Position numbers and translations under genes: made by a program. Shown one piece after another: positions 54,840 to 63,999 of a stretch of DNA of 64,000 nucleotides (the first letter of the stretch is position 1; every line of letters begins with the position of its first letter). The stretch is from JAFGPL01 sp963781805 (GTDB taxonomy: Bacteria; Bacteroidota; Bacteroidia; Bacteroidales; UBA10428): contig CAWAHF010000004.1 of NCBI GenBank assembly GCA_963781805.1, positions 2,356,001-2,420,000 of the forward strand. Reading direction: 5' to 3'. A model generated the notes under the pieces. It saw nothing but the letters and a program-made list of their open reading frames with translations, was not told the origin of the DNA and made no database searches.

Positions 54840-56537
54840 ATGCTTCTGTTAAACTACCTGAAAGACAGGCATATTTCATTCATAGGTATATTGTTTATCT
54901 GTACAGGCTTTATTCTGAATGAATGGTTGTTAGCTTTTTTATTTTTAGAAGATCACAGTCTTGAACTAAATTATACGATCCAAATCCGGACCTTTGATAT
55001 CACCATGATATTCTTCGGCACTTCTCTGCTGTTAAGGAAAATATTAAATTTTAATGTGTTACGTTGGATGAACCTGGGCCTCTTATCACTGCTGGTTATG
55101 TTTTTCCTCTCAGTTTTTATCTGGAGAATTCAATTTAAATTATCAATTGATTATAATGAGGGATGGAATGCTTATAATACCCATGCGGCAATATCAGATC
55201 AACCAATATACGATAGCCAGAAAGAGTTTACAACAGTAAATTATCCTCCCGGTTCATTTTATATAGTTGGTATTATTGGCAAAATACTAGGTGATCAGCT
55301 CCTTGCCGGACGTTGTATCAGCCTGATTTCACTGATTCTGATAGTCTTTGGAACAGGTTATCTGGTCAAAAAGCTTGGAAGAGATATATTTGATGCCCTT
55401 TTTGCTACTGTTATTTGTCTGGGACTTTTTGTGGTATATGCTCCACATTATATCGGGATGAATGATCCGCAGTTGCTCGCAAACATTTTTACATTTGGAG
55501 GCCTGGTCATTTATTTACACAATCCGGACAGGTTGTTACCGGCTGCCATACTTTGTTCACTGGGAATCATAATCAAACACAGCGTGATCGCCCTGCCCGC
55601 AGCCCTGACTATTGAAATATTCTTTCGATCACGCAGGAATTTTTTTAAATGGATCGGTTATATGACAATAATTACAGGAGCTTTATTCTTTCTCACATAT
55701 TTCCTGTCCGGAGGTTCATTTTTTCGGGAACTCAGCACAACTAGACGTTATTCCTTGGAAAAACTGTTTTACTGGCTTATTAAGATTGGGAAAGATACTC
55801 TAATCATTTTTCTGGTGGCATGTCCCTGGTTGGTTTATAGTATCAAAAAGAACTATTACCGGATTATTCCGTTTTATTTTATCATTTCATTGTTCATTGG
55901 GATTTACTTTTCCGGTGGCCTTGGTACAGATATCAATATGTTTTTTGATCTGTTCATCTCCCTGTCCGTTGCGGCTGGCATGTCGTTTTCTTATGCCTGG
56001 ACAAAATTTCATAGTTTAATTATTAAACCTTATCAGGTTTCTTTTATATTGACTATTGCTTTAGGTGTCAGCCTATTTCCGGGATTTTTTAAGCAATTAT
56101 CCTGTTTAGAAAGCTATCTTCAATCTCCGTTAAAAGAAAAAGCCTTCCTTAATGATGTTAGTTACCTGGAATCCAGATCTGGTCCGATACTATGTGAAAA
56201 TATACTGCTGGGTTATTATGCCGGTAAAATATTTGAATATGATCCTTTTCTTATGCGTGAACAGTTACTGCTAGGACAAACAGAAGAATCCAAAATTTTG
56301 GGACTTCTTGAAAAGGGTTATTTTAAAACAATTCAACTGGAACATTCATTACCTGATCGGTATTCTGAAAATCTGACTTACACATCAGTCATGGAATATG
56401 AATATTTTACCGAGAATTTCATGCGGGCTTTGGGGAAATACTATATTTTGGTTCACAAATCATTAGGCGGGACCTGTTTCTTTGAACCAAAAAAAACAAT
56501 CACAGATAGATTAGTGGAAAGTGAAATTGTCAGATAA
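54840..56537 (+). CDS. GT-C (GT39/ArnT-like) membrane glycosyltransferase
   Basis: The 565-residue protein has about 11-12 membrane helices and a GT-C signature after the second: IDYNEGWNAYNTH (D104, E107), then TTVNYPPGSFYIVGI, as in ArnT/PMT-like enzymes that use polyprenyl-phosphate sugars on the periplasmic side. A C-terminal soluble region (from about residue 430) follows. It begins about 100 bases after the preceding GT2 gene. A frame overlapping its start (about 54752-54922) is probably spurious. Downstream lies a glycosyltransferase pseudogene that begins almost at its stop codon. Confidence 0.78.
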   Translation: MLLLNYLKDRHISFIGILFICTGFILNEWLLAFLFLEDHSLELNYTIQIRTFDITMIFFGTSLLLRKILNFNVLRWMNLGLLSLLVMFFLSVFIWRIQFKLSIDYNEGWNAYNTHAAISDQPIYDSQKEFTTVNYPPGSFYIVGIIGKILGDQLLAGRCISLISLILIVFGTGYLVKKLGRDIFDALFATVICLGLFVVYAPHYIGMNDPQLLANIFTFGGLVIYLHNPDRLLPAAILCSLGIIIKHSVIALPAALTIEIFFRSRRNFFKWIGYMTIITGALFFLTYFLSGGSFFRELSTTRRYSLEKLFYWLIKIGKDTLIIFLVACPWLVYSIKKNYYRIIPFYFIISLFIGIYFSGGLGTDINMFFDLFISLSVAAGMSFSYAWTKFHSLIIKPYQVSFILTIALGVSLFPGFFKQLSCLESYLQSPLKEKAFLNDVSYLESRSGPILCENILLGYYAGKIFEYDPFLMREQLLLGQTEESKILGLLEKGYFKTIQLEHSLPDRYSENLTYTSVMEYEYFTENFMRALGKYYILVHKSLGGTCFFEPKKTITDRLVESEIVR

Positions 56538-56549
56538 GTATAGATATTC

Positions 56550-57412
56550 GTGAATAATAAAATCTACCGGAAATTCCCGAAATATCATTCAATTAACTTT
56601 TATTTTATGGCAAAATCAATTTTCAGGTTTTGCAGGAATGTGGTTTATTACTGTAATGATAATTATTCAGACACCAGTAAAAGGATAAGTCCAGAAATCA
56701 TTTACAATTATTACAATAATTGTATAAAGTAAGTAGTCGGAAAATCTGTTTTTTGCATTGTAACTTCTGCAACTTTTAAAAAAAAAATAAGTATAAACAT
56801 TATTTGAATGTTTATTTTATTCCATTGTTTGGTCCAAATATTAAGAAATACAATATTAACACAAGTTATTGTCTTAAAGATACAGATTCACCTGTTATTA
56901 AAGTGGTATTGGCAAGTTTTATTAAGGAATAAAACATTGCATATCAGATAATAAATAGATTTTCATCCATTAAAAATTTTATGATTATTTTTATTGACTC
57001 TGTCGAATACAAATTTTTGAACAAAATTGTTTATCAAGAAAAAGTCAGAAAACTTGGAACGTTAGCAGAGAAGAAATGGTCTGAGGCAATAAATAAATTT
57101 GATATGGCTCTTGCTCCTTATCATACTATTAAAATGAATGAATGATAAATCATCAGTAAACTGGCATTATATATGGCTTTTGGTAAACCTGTCATCATCT
57201 TAAATCTTATGACCTTATCTGAAAATTATTTTCCTGAAGATTTCTATTGCATTAACAACAATAAAGAAGATATCACTAAATTCGTTTTTTATTCAATAAA
57301 TAACAATACATCTGGACGGATAAGAAAAATCTTATATCCAGAAGAAAATAACCGGGAAAAAATAATTTTAAAACTTGTTGATATTTATAAATCGTACAAT
57401 TTTTTAACTTAA
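56550..57412 (+). pseudogene. Decayed glycosyltransferase, paralogue of the gene at 58655-59749
   Basis: Reading through stops and one frame change gives a protein that follows the intact gene at 58655 almost line by line: INFYFMAKSIFRF ... VYYCNDNYSDTSK matches INFDFNAHVLSRY ... IYYCNDEYIGTSK; GKSVFCIVTS matches NSVFCISTS; VYFIPLFGPNI matches VYEIPLGGPDL; YQIINRF matches YPIINRL; LGTLAEKKWSEAINKFDMALAPY matches the IGTLRDNELYNAITEFDVAIAPY region; LALYMAFGKPVII matches LLLYLACGKPVVV. In-frame stops are at 56730, 56930, 57143 and 57146, and the frame changes between about 56790 and 56810. About 100 N-terminal residues are missing. The final stop (57410-57412) is one base before the next deacetylase ATG, so it was once a tight operon member. 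Confidence 0.88.
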
Positions 57413-57413
57413 A

Positions 57414-58184
57414 ATGAATATTATCTTAAACGCAGATGATTTTGGTGACTCTGAGAGCATCAATCAATCAATCTTAGAATTGCATAAACTTGGTATAATA
57501 TCCAGCACATCAGTTATCGCAAAAAGTAAATATTATGATATGGCGGTCGAAATTTCAAAAGCTAATCCCCAACTGGGTATAGGCGTGCATCTGTGTCTTG
57601 ACGGACCTTTTAATATCGGATCGGATTACAGGACTATTCTCAATAAAAAAACAAAGCAATTTTTTAACAAACAAAACATAATCAAGAAACTCAGGAGATT
57701 TGCTGTTGATGGAAATGAATTGTACAAGGAATATTATCTTCAAATAGAAAAAGTCATGGATTCAGGGATAAAAATTACTCACCTGGATCATCATCACCAT
57801 TTGCATTTGTATTTCCCTGTATTGAAAGCTATGATAAAGGCAGGCAATAAATTCAGGATACCGTTCATCAGAACTCAGAAAATTGTGCTTCATCAGAATA
57901 AAAACTTATTAAACAAATGGTATAGAAATCTTCATCAGTTTTATGTAAAAAAAAGAATCAACGCAGTTGATGCTTATTTTGATCCCTATATACAGAATAA
58001 ATCAGAATACGATAAATGCTATACGCGTTTGAGAATTCTGTTTGAAAAAAATCTCAAAACTGTCGAAATAGTTCTCCATCCCAGAACCATGAATGATCCG
58101 GAAACCAGATTTTTCACCAGCATAAAAACTCTTGAACTATTAGCAAATCAGGTTATAATTAGTTACAACGATTTAAAACTTTAA
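57414..58184 (+). CDS. YdjC/ChbG/HpnK-family carbohydrate deacetylase (second copy in window)
   Basis: The 256-residue protein has the YdjC-fold deacetylase pattern: NIILNADDFGDSESINQSI (D8-D9), GIGVHLCLDGP (H59), a histidine cluster THLDHHHHLHLYF (about 123-134) that includes metal ligands, and EIVLHPRTM at the end. It should deacetylate an amino sugar in the cytoplasm. It is distant from the member at 24363 but both are close to a GT-C type glycosyltransferase gene, which suggests similar lipid-linked sugar editing. It is preceded by the GT pseudogene with a one-base gap. Confidence 0.87.
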   Translation: MNIILNADDFGDSESINQSILELHKLGIISSTSVIAKSKYYDMAVEISKANPQLGIGVHLCLDGPFNIGSDYRTILNKKTKQFFNKQNIIKKLRRFAVDGNELYKEYYLQIEKVMDSGIKITHLDHHHHLHLYFPVLKAMIKAGNKFRIPFIRTQKIVLHQNKNLLNKWYRNLHQFYVKKRINAVDAYFDPYIQNKSEYDKCYTRLRILFEKNLKTVEIVLHPRTMNDPETRFFTSIKTLELLANQVIISYNDLKL

Positions 58185-58654
58185 TAGTCAATGATGCTAC
58201 TAATGTAAAATGTCAAAATATGTTTTGTCTTGGGAAAAAATTAATTCAGACTAGAAGATAATTGATATCTTGCTATTCTATACAACCTCTAATCAATTGA
58301 AATCTTTACATCCAAAAAAATTTAACTCTTAACTAAAATATCCCGGGTTTCATCAAATTAAGAACATTTAATTACATTTCACAATTTAAAATATCTAATT
58401 TCGGACATAAACTTTATGATGTTGAAGCAATAATTATTCATGAAAATCTGGTTAGATTTATCATATTCACTCTAGATTAATTTATTTAATAAATTAATTA
58501 GAGGTTTAAAATGGATTATGAAGTAAATATTGCATGCAAACAATTGGCAAATATTATTAACATGTATATACTTCATGGAATGGAATTGCCAGATAAGCAA
58601 TAAAATAAATAAAAAAACTTTAGAGATTTTAATTAATTTCTTTTTAAAAGCAAA
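58185..58654. other. 470-base AT-rich gap with coding-like scraps
   Basis: No complete gene is seen. A frame beginning near 58209 reads MSKYVLSWEKINSD then stops and continues for about 25 residues. Another near 58397 reads FGHKLYDVEAIIIHENLVR before a stop, and a 30-codon frame opens at 58511 (MDYEVNIACKQLANII). These have a coding flavour and may be remnants of a deleted gene, but I could not identify a parent. An AT-only inverted repeat lies at 58476-58498. Confidence 0.35.
58476..58498. repeat. Perfect AT-only inverted repeat
   Basis: ATTAATTTATT (58476-58486) and AATAAATTAAT (58488-58498) are exact inverted copies around a single base. With no G or C in the stem and no T-run it is a weak terminator candidate; it could be chance in very AT-rich sequence. 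Confidence 0.4.
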
Positions 58655-59749
58655 ATGAAGTGGTTTATAAATACAATTACCTCATGGTCTGAGGTGCCAC
58701 GTGCAAGACATCAAGTTACTAATGAGTTAATTAAACTCGGTCACATTGTTTATTTTATTGAAAGAAATAGTACAGGATGGGTCAAAATTAAGATAAGAAA
58801 AGAAAAAGATAATTTAGTAATTGTCACACCTTTTTTCCCAATTAATTACAAAATCAGGTATCGATTTCCAATAATTAATGAATTTTATCAGCAGTGGCTG
58901 TATAAAAAATTATTCAAAATATTTGGCCAGTTTCCTGTCATTAATTTTGATTTTAATGCGCATGTATTAAGCAGATATATTAATGAGTCAATCTATTATT
59001 GCAATGATGAATATATCGGCACTAGTAAATATCCGAATTTTATAGTTAATTTATACCATATATTTTGTGAAAGAAAAGTTACTAAAAATTCAGTTTTTTG
59101 TATATCCACCTCTCCATATCTTACAAAAAAATTATCCAAATTTAATAGTCGTGTTTATGAAATCCCATTAGGGGGACCGGATTTATCTTTATTCCATCCT
59201 AAGACCGGTAATAAAAAAAATGGCTTTATTCATGTGGGTTTAGTCGGAACCATTTCAAGGAGTACTATTTCATACCCAATAATAAATAGACTGCTGAAAG
59301 ATCCGTTAATTTATATAACTCTTGTCGGTCCGGTAGAAAAATATTTCTTAAAAAAAATAGAGAATGAACACAGGATAGAAGCAATCGGCACTTTAAGGGA
59401 CAATGAACTTTACAATGCAATTACCGAATTTGATGTTGCAATTGCACCGTATGATTTGAATAGGGTAAATTCCGGAGCTACTCCCAATAAACTTCTTCTA
59501 TATCTTGCTTGTGGTAAACCTGTTGTTGTATCTAATCTCCCAAATATGAAAAACATAAAGTATCCTGATAAATCTGTCTACATATCCGATAATGAAGACA
59601 CCTTTTCTGCTCTTGTTTACCAGGCATATAACGAAAATAACAACCAGCTTGAAATTGATAGAAAAAAATTTTCAATGAATAATTCATGGGGTAAAAGAAT
59701 CGAAAGATTTCTTGCTATTGCTTCGAATAACGGATTGTACCAAATCTGA
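58655..59749 (+). CDS. Glycosyltransferase (GT-B fold, GT4/GT1-like)
   Basis: The 364-residue protein has the features of a GT-B glycosyltransferase: an N-terminal domain with RARHQVTNELIKLGHIVYFIER, the inter-domain EIPLGGPDLSLFHP, and a C-terminal domain with HVGLVGTISRS, IGTLRDNELYNAI, FDVAIAPYDLNRVNSGATPNK and LLYLACGKPVVVS. It would add a sugar to the lipid-linked repeat unit at the cytoplasmic side. It is the intact counterpart of the pseudogene at 56550-57412. The gap on its left (470 bases) makes an independent promoter likely. Confidence 0.85.
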   Translation: MKWFINTITSWSEVPRARHQVTNELIKLGHIVYFIERNSTGWVKIKIRKEKDNLVIVTPFFPINYKIRYRFPIINEFYQQWLYKKLFKIFGQFPVINFDFNAHVLSRYINESIYYCNDEYIGTSKYPNFIVNLYHIFCERKVTKNSVFCISTSPYLTKKLSKFNSRVYEIPLGGPDLSLFHPKTGNKKNGFIHVGLVGTISRSTISYPIINRLLKDPLIYITLVGPVEKYFLKKIENEHRIEAIGTLRDNELYNAITEFDVAIAPYDLNRVNSGATPNKLLLYLACGKPVVVSNLPNMKNIKYPDKSVYISDNEDTFSALVYQAYNENNNQLEIDRKKFSMNNSWGKRIERFLAIASNNGLYQI

Positions 59750-59907
59750 AAAAAGATGTTGTATATAAAAACAATCAATTTATTAGGATTTAATCTGATT
59801 TAAAAATTTTTAACACAACCCTTATAAATAAAGAGAAGCAGTAATATTATGCTGCAAAATACTAATTTAGCCAGCTAAAAATGGTTTGATATTTAATAAT
59901 CTGAACT

Positions 59908-60828
59908 ATGAGAAATAAAGTCGCCCTGGTCTTTCCAATATACAATAAGCTTGATTATACAAAAAAGGGATTGGCTTATATATACAATTGTTTTGATGCG
60001 AAAGGTACAGATATTTTACCTATTGACATTGTGATAACAGATGATGGCTCCACTGATGGAAGTTATGACTGGATCAGTGCAAATTATCCAAATATTTATC
60101 TTATTAAAGGAAATGGTAATTTATGGTGGAGCGGTGGAATAAATAAAGCTATACAATTTATTCTAAAAAATCTGAATGATGAATATATTTTATTATGGAA
60201 CAATGATATAAGACCGGATAAAGCGTACTTCAACAACTTATTTGATATACTAAAAAATAGTGGATCCGATACAATCCTATGCTCTAAAATATACATAGAA
60301 AACCAGAATGAAATTGTCTTAAGCATGGGAGGGATCTTCAATCCGGTATCAGGATTTTATAGGTTAAACGGTTACGGTCAAAAAGACAATTCATCTCTGA
60401 AGGAATCGGTAGTTGTTGACTGGTTTCCGGGAATGGGTACATCAATACATAGAAAAGCATTTGAGATTGTTGGATTCTTTGATGAAAAAAAATTCCCACA
60501 ATATCATGGTGATTCCGATTATGGTCTGAGAGCGAGAAAAGCCGGTTTCAGAATACTTGCTATCCCGGAGCTTAAAATCTGGAATGACAGAACCAATACG
60601 GGTTATAGTAATGATGCGTCATTTAGTATTTTTATTAAATCATTGTTTTCAATAAAATCTAATTTCAATATATTTAAGGATATCCAGTTTTATCATCGAC
60701 ATACAACTAATTTTTTTGCTTACAGATCTTTGGTAAGCAAGTATTTTAGGCATATCGGTGGTTATATTAAGTGGAAATTTTTAACCATTTTTGGGAAAAG
60801 AAGAAGTATGGTCTTTGGTGAGAAATAA
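59908..60828 (+). CDS. Family 2 glycosyltransferase (rhamnosyltransferase-like)
   Basis: The 306-residue protein has VALVFPIYNKLDYTKKGLAY, VITDDGSTDGSYDWI, GNGNLWWSGGINKAIQ and the metal-binding LLWNNDIRPD, followed by VVDWFPGMGTSIHRKAFE and the HGDSDYGLRARKAGF acceptor motif. The NLWWSGG and DSDYGLR elements are typical of the WbbL-like branch of GT2, often rhamnosyltransferases. The window also encodes RmlC- and RmlD-like enzymes, so rhamnose or a related 6-deoxysugar is plausible. It is 18 bases before the next GT4 gene. Confidence 0.88.
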   Translation: MRNKVALVFPIYNKLDYTKKGLAYIYNCFDAKGTDILPIDIVITDDGSTDGSYDWISANYPNIYLIKGNGNLWWSGGINKAIQFILKNLNDEYILLWNNDIRPDKAYFNNLFDILKNSGSDTILCSKIYIENQNEIVLSMGGIFNPVSGFYRLNGYGQKDNSSLKESVVVDWFPGMGTSIHRKAFEIVGFFDEKKFPQYHGDSDYGLRARKAGFRILAIPELKIWNDRTNTGYSNDASFSIFIKSLFSIKSNFNIFKDIQFYHRHTTNFFAYRSLVSKYFRHIGGYIKWKFLTIFGKRRSMVFGEK

Positions 60829-60846
60829 AATATAGTTATTAGTCTT

Positions 60847-62025
60847 ATGAATATTCTTTCAATATCCGGCATTTTACCTGTACCGGGATATATAAAAACG
60901 AACGATTTTGTATTTGAGTTTTATAAACACTATCTGCAGAACTATAAAAAGGATAGCGTTGCATTCATTTTACCAATAAATTACTCAAACAGATTATTAA
61001 AATGGATGTTAGATAATAATTCAAATCAAGACAAAATCAGAAAGATGGGTAAATTCTTTTATAACAGTTTTGAAGTTCGTGTTCTTACATATCTTTCTAC
61101 CTGGCGTTTAACCAATCTGCATGCTTTTTTATCCTATACGCTGTTTTTCTTTAATAAAAAACGCATCGATCACCTTATTAATCAAAATAAGATTGATGTG
61201 GTTCATGCACAATATATCTTTCCGGATGGAATGCTGGCATTCTATATTCGGAAAAAATACAAAATTCCTTATATCATCACAAGTCATAATGAATTAAGAT
61301 ATTTCAACCATTTTTTGTCAAAAAGACTGGCCTTAAAGATTTTTAAGCATGCTTCATGCATAACTCCATTGAATTATCTGAATCATCAAACTTTTTTAAA
61401 GTATAAGTTATCCAATGTACTTCATATTCCATTGGGTTTCAGTGAACGATTTCTTTTATTAAAGGAAATAGATGCACACGAAGAATCCAGAATCATTACA
61501 GTAGCCAGTCTGATTAAGCTTAAGAATATAGATAAGGTCATTCATGCGCTCGGAATGTTAAAGGATAAATACAATTTTAGTTATACCATAGTTGGAGAAG
61601 GACCTGAAAAAGAAAATATAAAGGGTATCATTAATCACTACAATCTTCAGAACAGAGTTCAACTTTTGGGTACAATACCACATGAACAAATTGATAAAAT
61701 ACTCAGCAAACACGATATATTTATAATGCCCAGTTTTTTCGAAACATTTGGCAGGGTTTATTTTGAAGCCATGGCTTTAGAATTACCAATTATTTGCGCT
61801 AAAAACTCCGGGATTTATGGATTTTTTAAAGAAATGAAAGAAGGAATTTCTGTCGATCATACCAATATTAATGACATTGCAGAAAAACTTGAGATTCTTA
61901 TATCAAACAAACATTTACGAAAACAGATCGGTCATAACGGACGTGAGCTGGTTAAGAATTACACTTGGGAAAATCTGTCAAAAAAGTATAACGCAATTTA
62001 CAGTGAATCTGTAAAATACAAGTAA
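60847..62025 (+). CDS. Family 4 glycosyltransferase
   Basis: The 392-residue GT-B protein has an N-terminal acceptor domain (VVHAQYIFPDGMLAFYIRKK, IITSHNE) and a GT4 C-terminal domain: ITVASLIKLKNIDKVIHAL, YTIVGEGPEKENI, VQLLGTIPHEQID and the E-x7-E type motif in PSFFETFGRVYFEAMALELP. It retains the configuration of the donor sugar. It is cotranscribed with the GT2 gene 18 bases upstream. Donor unknown. Confidence 0.92.
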   Translation: MNILSISGILPVPGYIKTNDFVFEFYKHYLQNYKKDSVAFILPINYSNRLLKWMLDNNSNQDKIRKMGKFFYNSFEVRVLTYLSTWRLTNLHAFLSYTLFFFNKKRIDHLINQNKIDVVHAQYIFPDGMLAFYIRKKYKIPYIITSHNELRYFNHFLSKRLALKIFKHASCITPLNYLNHQTFLKYKLSNVLHIPLGFSERFLLLKEIDAHEESRIITVASLIKLKNIDKVIHALGMLKDKYNFSYTIVGEGPEKENIKGIINHYNLQNRVQLLGTIPHEQIDKILSKHDIFIMPSFFETFGRVYFEAMALELPIICAKNSGIYGFFKEMKEGISVDHTNINDIAEKLEILISNKHLRKQIGHNGRELVKNYTWENLSKKYNAIYSESVKYK

Positions 62026-62176
62026 TTAAGATAAAAAAATCAGTTAATATGTATTTATCACAAACTTTAAATGAGAACTATTTTATGGGACATATTTCGA
62101 TGTATAATGTATTAACTCTTAGTTCACTTAATTGATAAATTATATTGAAATTTAAATATCTTTACTTTAAAAACAT

Positions 62177-62902
62177 ATGGCGACAACGACTGCAGAACCA
62201 AGAGAAGCATTTCCATACAAACCTCCATCAGAAGAGCTTAAAAAAAAGTATAAGGAACTGTTTGAAATAAAAAAGCCAATCAAGGTTCCATTGCCTAAGT
62301 TACTTTTTGATAAAATTGTGGCAATAATTATTCTTACTTGTTGTTTACCTGTTATTATCTTCCTTTTAATTTTTAACTGGATCGAAGGGATTTTTATACC
62401 TGAAAACAGGGGCCCTTTGGTTTTTTATTACAATGCAGTTAGCCGTGGAAAAGTTTTTAAAAAATATAAAATCCGGTTAATTAAAGAAAAATTTATCAAT
62501 AAAGAATTACAGGCAAAGGGTGATTGGCATGCTTTTATGAATGAATGGGATCCTGCCTCGAGAACTTATCTTGGAAAATTTGTGAAAAAATTCTATTTGG
62601 ATGAGATTCCACAATTCTTAAATGTTTTAAAGGGAGATATGTCTATTGTAGGTCCGCGTCCGATTGCTGTCCACCACTATGAACGTGACCTGGCACAGGG
62701 AAATGTGCCCCGTTCACTTATCCGGGGAGGTTTATTGGGGTATGGCCATATTAGGAAAGGCACCCCTGAATTTGGAAAACCTGAATATGAATATGAATAT
62801 GTTTATCGTTATATCCATTACCCTCCATTAAGGCTTTTATTACTTGATTTGTATATTATTGGTAAAGGGATTACAGTCATGGTAAAGGGAAAAGGATTAT
62901 AA
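62177..62902 (+). CDS. Bacterial sugar transferase (monotopic phosphoglycosyl transferase)
   Basis: The 241-residue protein is a small phosphoglycosyl transferase of the PglC/WcaJ type: a membrane-dipping hydrophobic helix (about 44-70), a KKYKIRLI segment replacing the usual KFRSM, the catalytic Asp-Glu pair in FYLDEIPQFLNVLKGD (D142-E143) and MSIVGPRP (155-162). It starts repeat-unit synthesis by moving a sugar-phosphate to undecaprenyl phosphate. The hydrophilic N-terminal tail of about 40 residues is longer than in minimal PglC, and the core is somewhat divergent. It is flanked by AT-rich gaps of 151 and 359 bases, so it may have its own promoter. Confidence 0.87.
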   Translation: MATTTAEPREAFPYKPPSEELKKKYKELFEIKKPIKVPLPKLLFDKIVAIIILTCCLPVIIFLLIFNWIEGIFIPENRGPLVFYYNAVSRGKVFKKYKIRLIKEKFINKELQAKGDWHAFMNEWDPASRTYLGKFVKKFYLDEIPQFLNVLKGDMSIVGPRPIAVHHYERDLAQGNVPRSLIRGGLLGYGHIRKGTPEFGKPEYEYEYVYRYIHYPPLRLLLLDLYIIGKGITVMVKGKGL

Positions 62903-63261
62903 TCTGGCATAAAACATTCATTGATAAATAATTGGGGATACTTGTAAGAAAAGAGAACTGCGATTGATAAATATTAAAATCTTATTCAGAATTATAGGAA
63001 ATCCCGAAATCAGTCACTAGAGCTAATATATCGGTTTTTTTGCAAATCATAATGAATTACAAAAAACGCTTAATTAGCATTATTTATGTATTTTTTTCAT
63101 GCAGGACGGTTTTCTTGAAATTTTATTTTATATTTGAGTTCCATTTTTCACAATGCTCTTAGAATATAAAGTACAATAGCATTAAAGCTTTCGTGGATTT
63201 ACAAATGAAAACTGGAAAACATCATTTTTAAACTATAAGATTATTCTAATAAAAAACATAA
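62903..63261. other. 359-base AT-rich gap before the WecB/TagA-like gene
   Basis: No gene or RNA is recognised. TATATTTG at 63129-63136 matches the -7 promoter consensus TAnnTTTG on the plus strand, 125 bases before the next ATG, so a promoter for that gene is possible. No hairpin with a T-run was found. Confidence 0.35.
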
Positions 63262-63999
63262 ATGCAATTTATCGACTGCATGGGTTTCAATGTGTTTTCA
63301 GGAAAACTGTCTGAAATTGAAGTTGCTGGCAATAAGACGCTTAATACAATTAGCCCCAATTCTTATGGAATATCCACAAAAGATAAGTTTTTCAGACAAG
63401 CATTAAAGGAAACCGATTTTCTGGTTTTAGATGGCGTATATTTCGCCTTGGGAAGCATTTTATTACATGGTAAGAATATTCTTAAAAATCAGGGACTGGA
63501 TGTATTTCATTATTTTATGAAAGAGATGAACCGGGTAAGCGGTAGAGTATTTTTCTTAGGTTCAACAGTTTCAACTCTTGAGAAAATCAAGCTTAAAGCA
63601 TCGTTCGATTACCCTAAAGTTGAAATCTCATTTTACTCTCCACCGTTTAAAAAAGAATTCAATAATGATGATGACAAAATAATGATCGAAAAAATCAATA
63701 AATTTCAACCAAAAATATTATTTATAGGTATGACCTGTCCAAAACAGGAGAAATGGGCCTATATCAACAGGCGCAAAATTAATGCAGATTTAACATGTTG
63801 TATCGGTGCTGTATTTGACTGGTATGCGGGAAATGAGAAATCCATTGCACCGATTTGGTGGAAATTGCGCCTTGCGTGGTTGAAACGGACAATTGACAGA
63901 CCTGCGATTCTAAAACGATATCCAAACATAGGAATATTTTTCTGGCATTTATTCCTAGCTATTATAGGTTTTAAAAAATATAAATATGGCAATTTCTAA
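63262..63999 (+). CDS. WecB/TagA/CpsF family glycosyltransferase (GT26)
   Basis: The 245-residue protein has the GT26 pattern: TLNTISPNSYGISTKD, LVLDGVYFALGS (compare DGxG), VFFLGSTVSTLEKIK, ILFIGMTCPKQEKWAYINR and CIGAVFDWYAGNEKSIAPIWW, ending with the family's LRLAWLKRTIDRPAILKRY. Members transfer N-acetylmannosamine(uronic acid) or glucose onto the first lipid-linked sugar, typically right after the phosphoglycosyl transferase step. Its position next to that gene fits a second-step transferase. It ends one base before the right edge and is complete. Confidence 0.93.
   Translation: MQFIDCMGFNVFSGKLSEIEVAGNKTLNTISPNSYGISTKDKFFRQALKETDFLVLDGVYFALGSILLHGKNILKNQGLDVFHYFMKEMNRVSGRVFFLGSTVSTLEKIKLKASFDYPKVEISFYSPPFKKEFNNDDDKIMIEKINKFQPKILFIGMTCPKQEKWAYINRRKINADLTCCIGAVFDWYAGNEKSIAPIWWKLRLAWLKRTIDRPAILKRYPNIGIFFWHLFLAIIGFKKYKYGNF

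Noticed and set aside
54692..54922. A 76-codon plus-strand frame between the GT2 and the GT-C genes
   Set aside because: It overlaps the end of the GT2 gene and the start of the GT-C gene in another frame and shows no domain; the GT-C start is better supported by its membrane segment.
40431..63999. Search for a UpxY/NusG-type antiterminator or invertible promoter at the head of the polysaccharide locus
   Set aside because: No NusG-like gene and no inverted-repeat pair flanking a promoter was found in the gaps I inspected.
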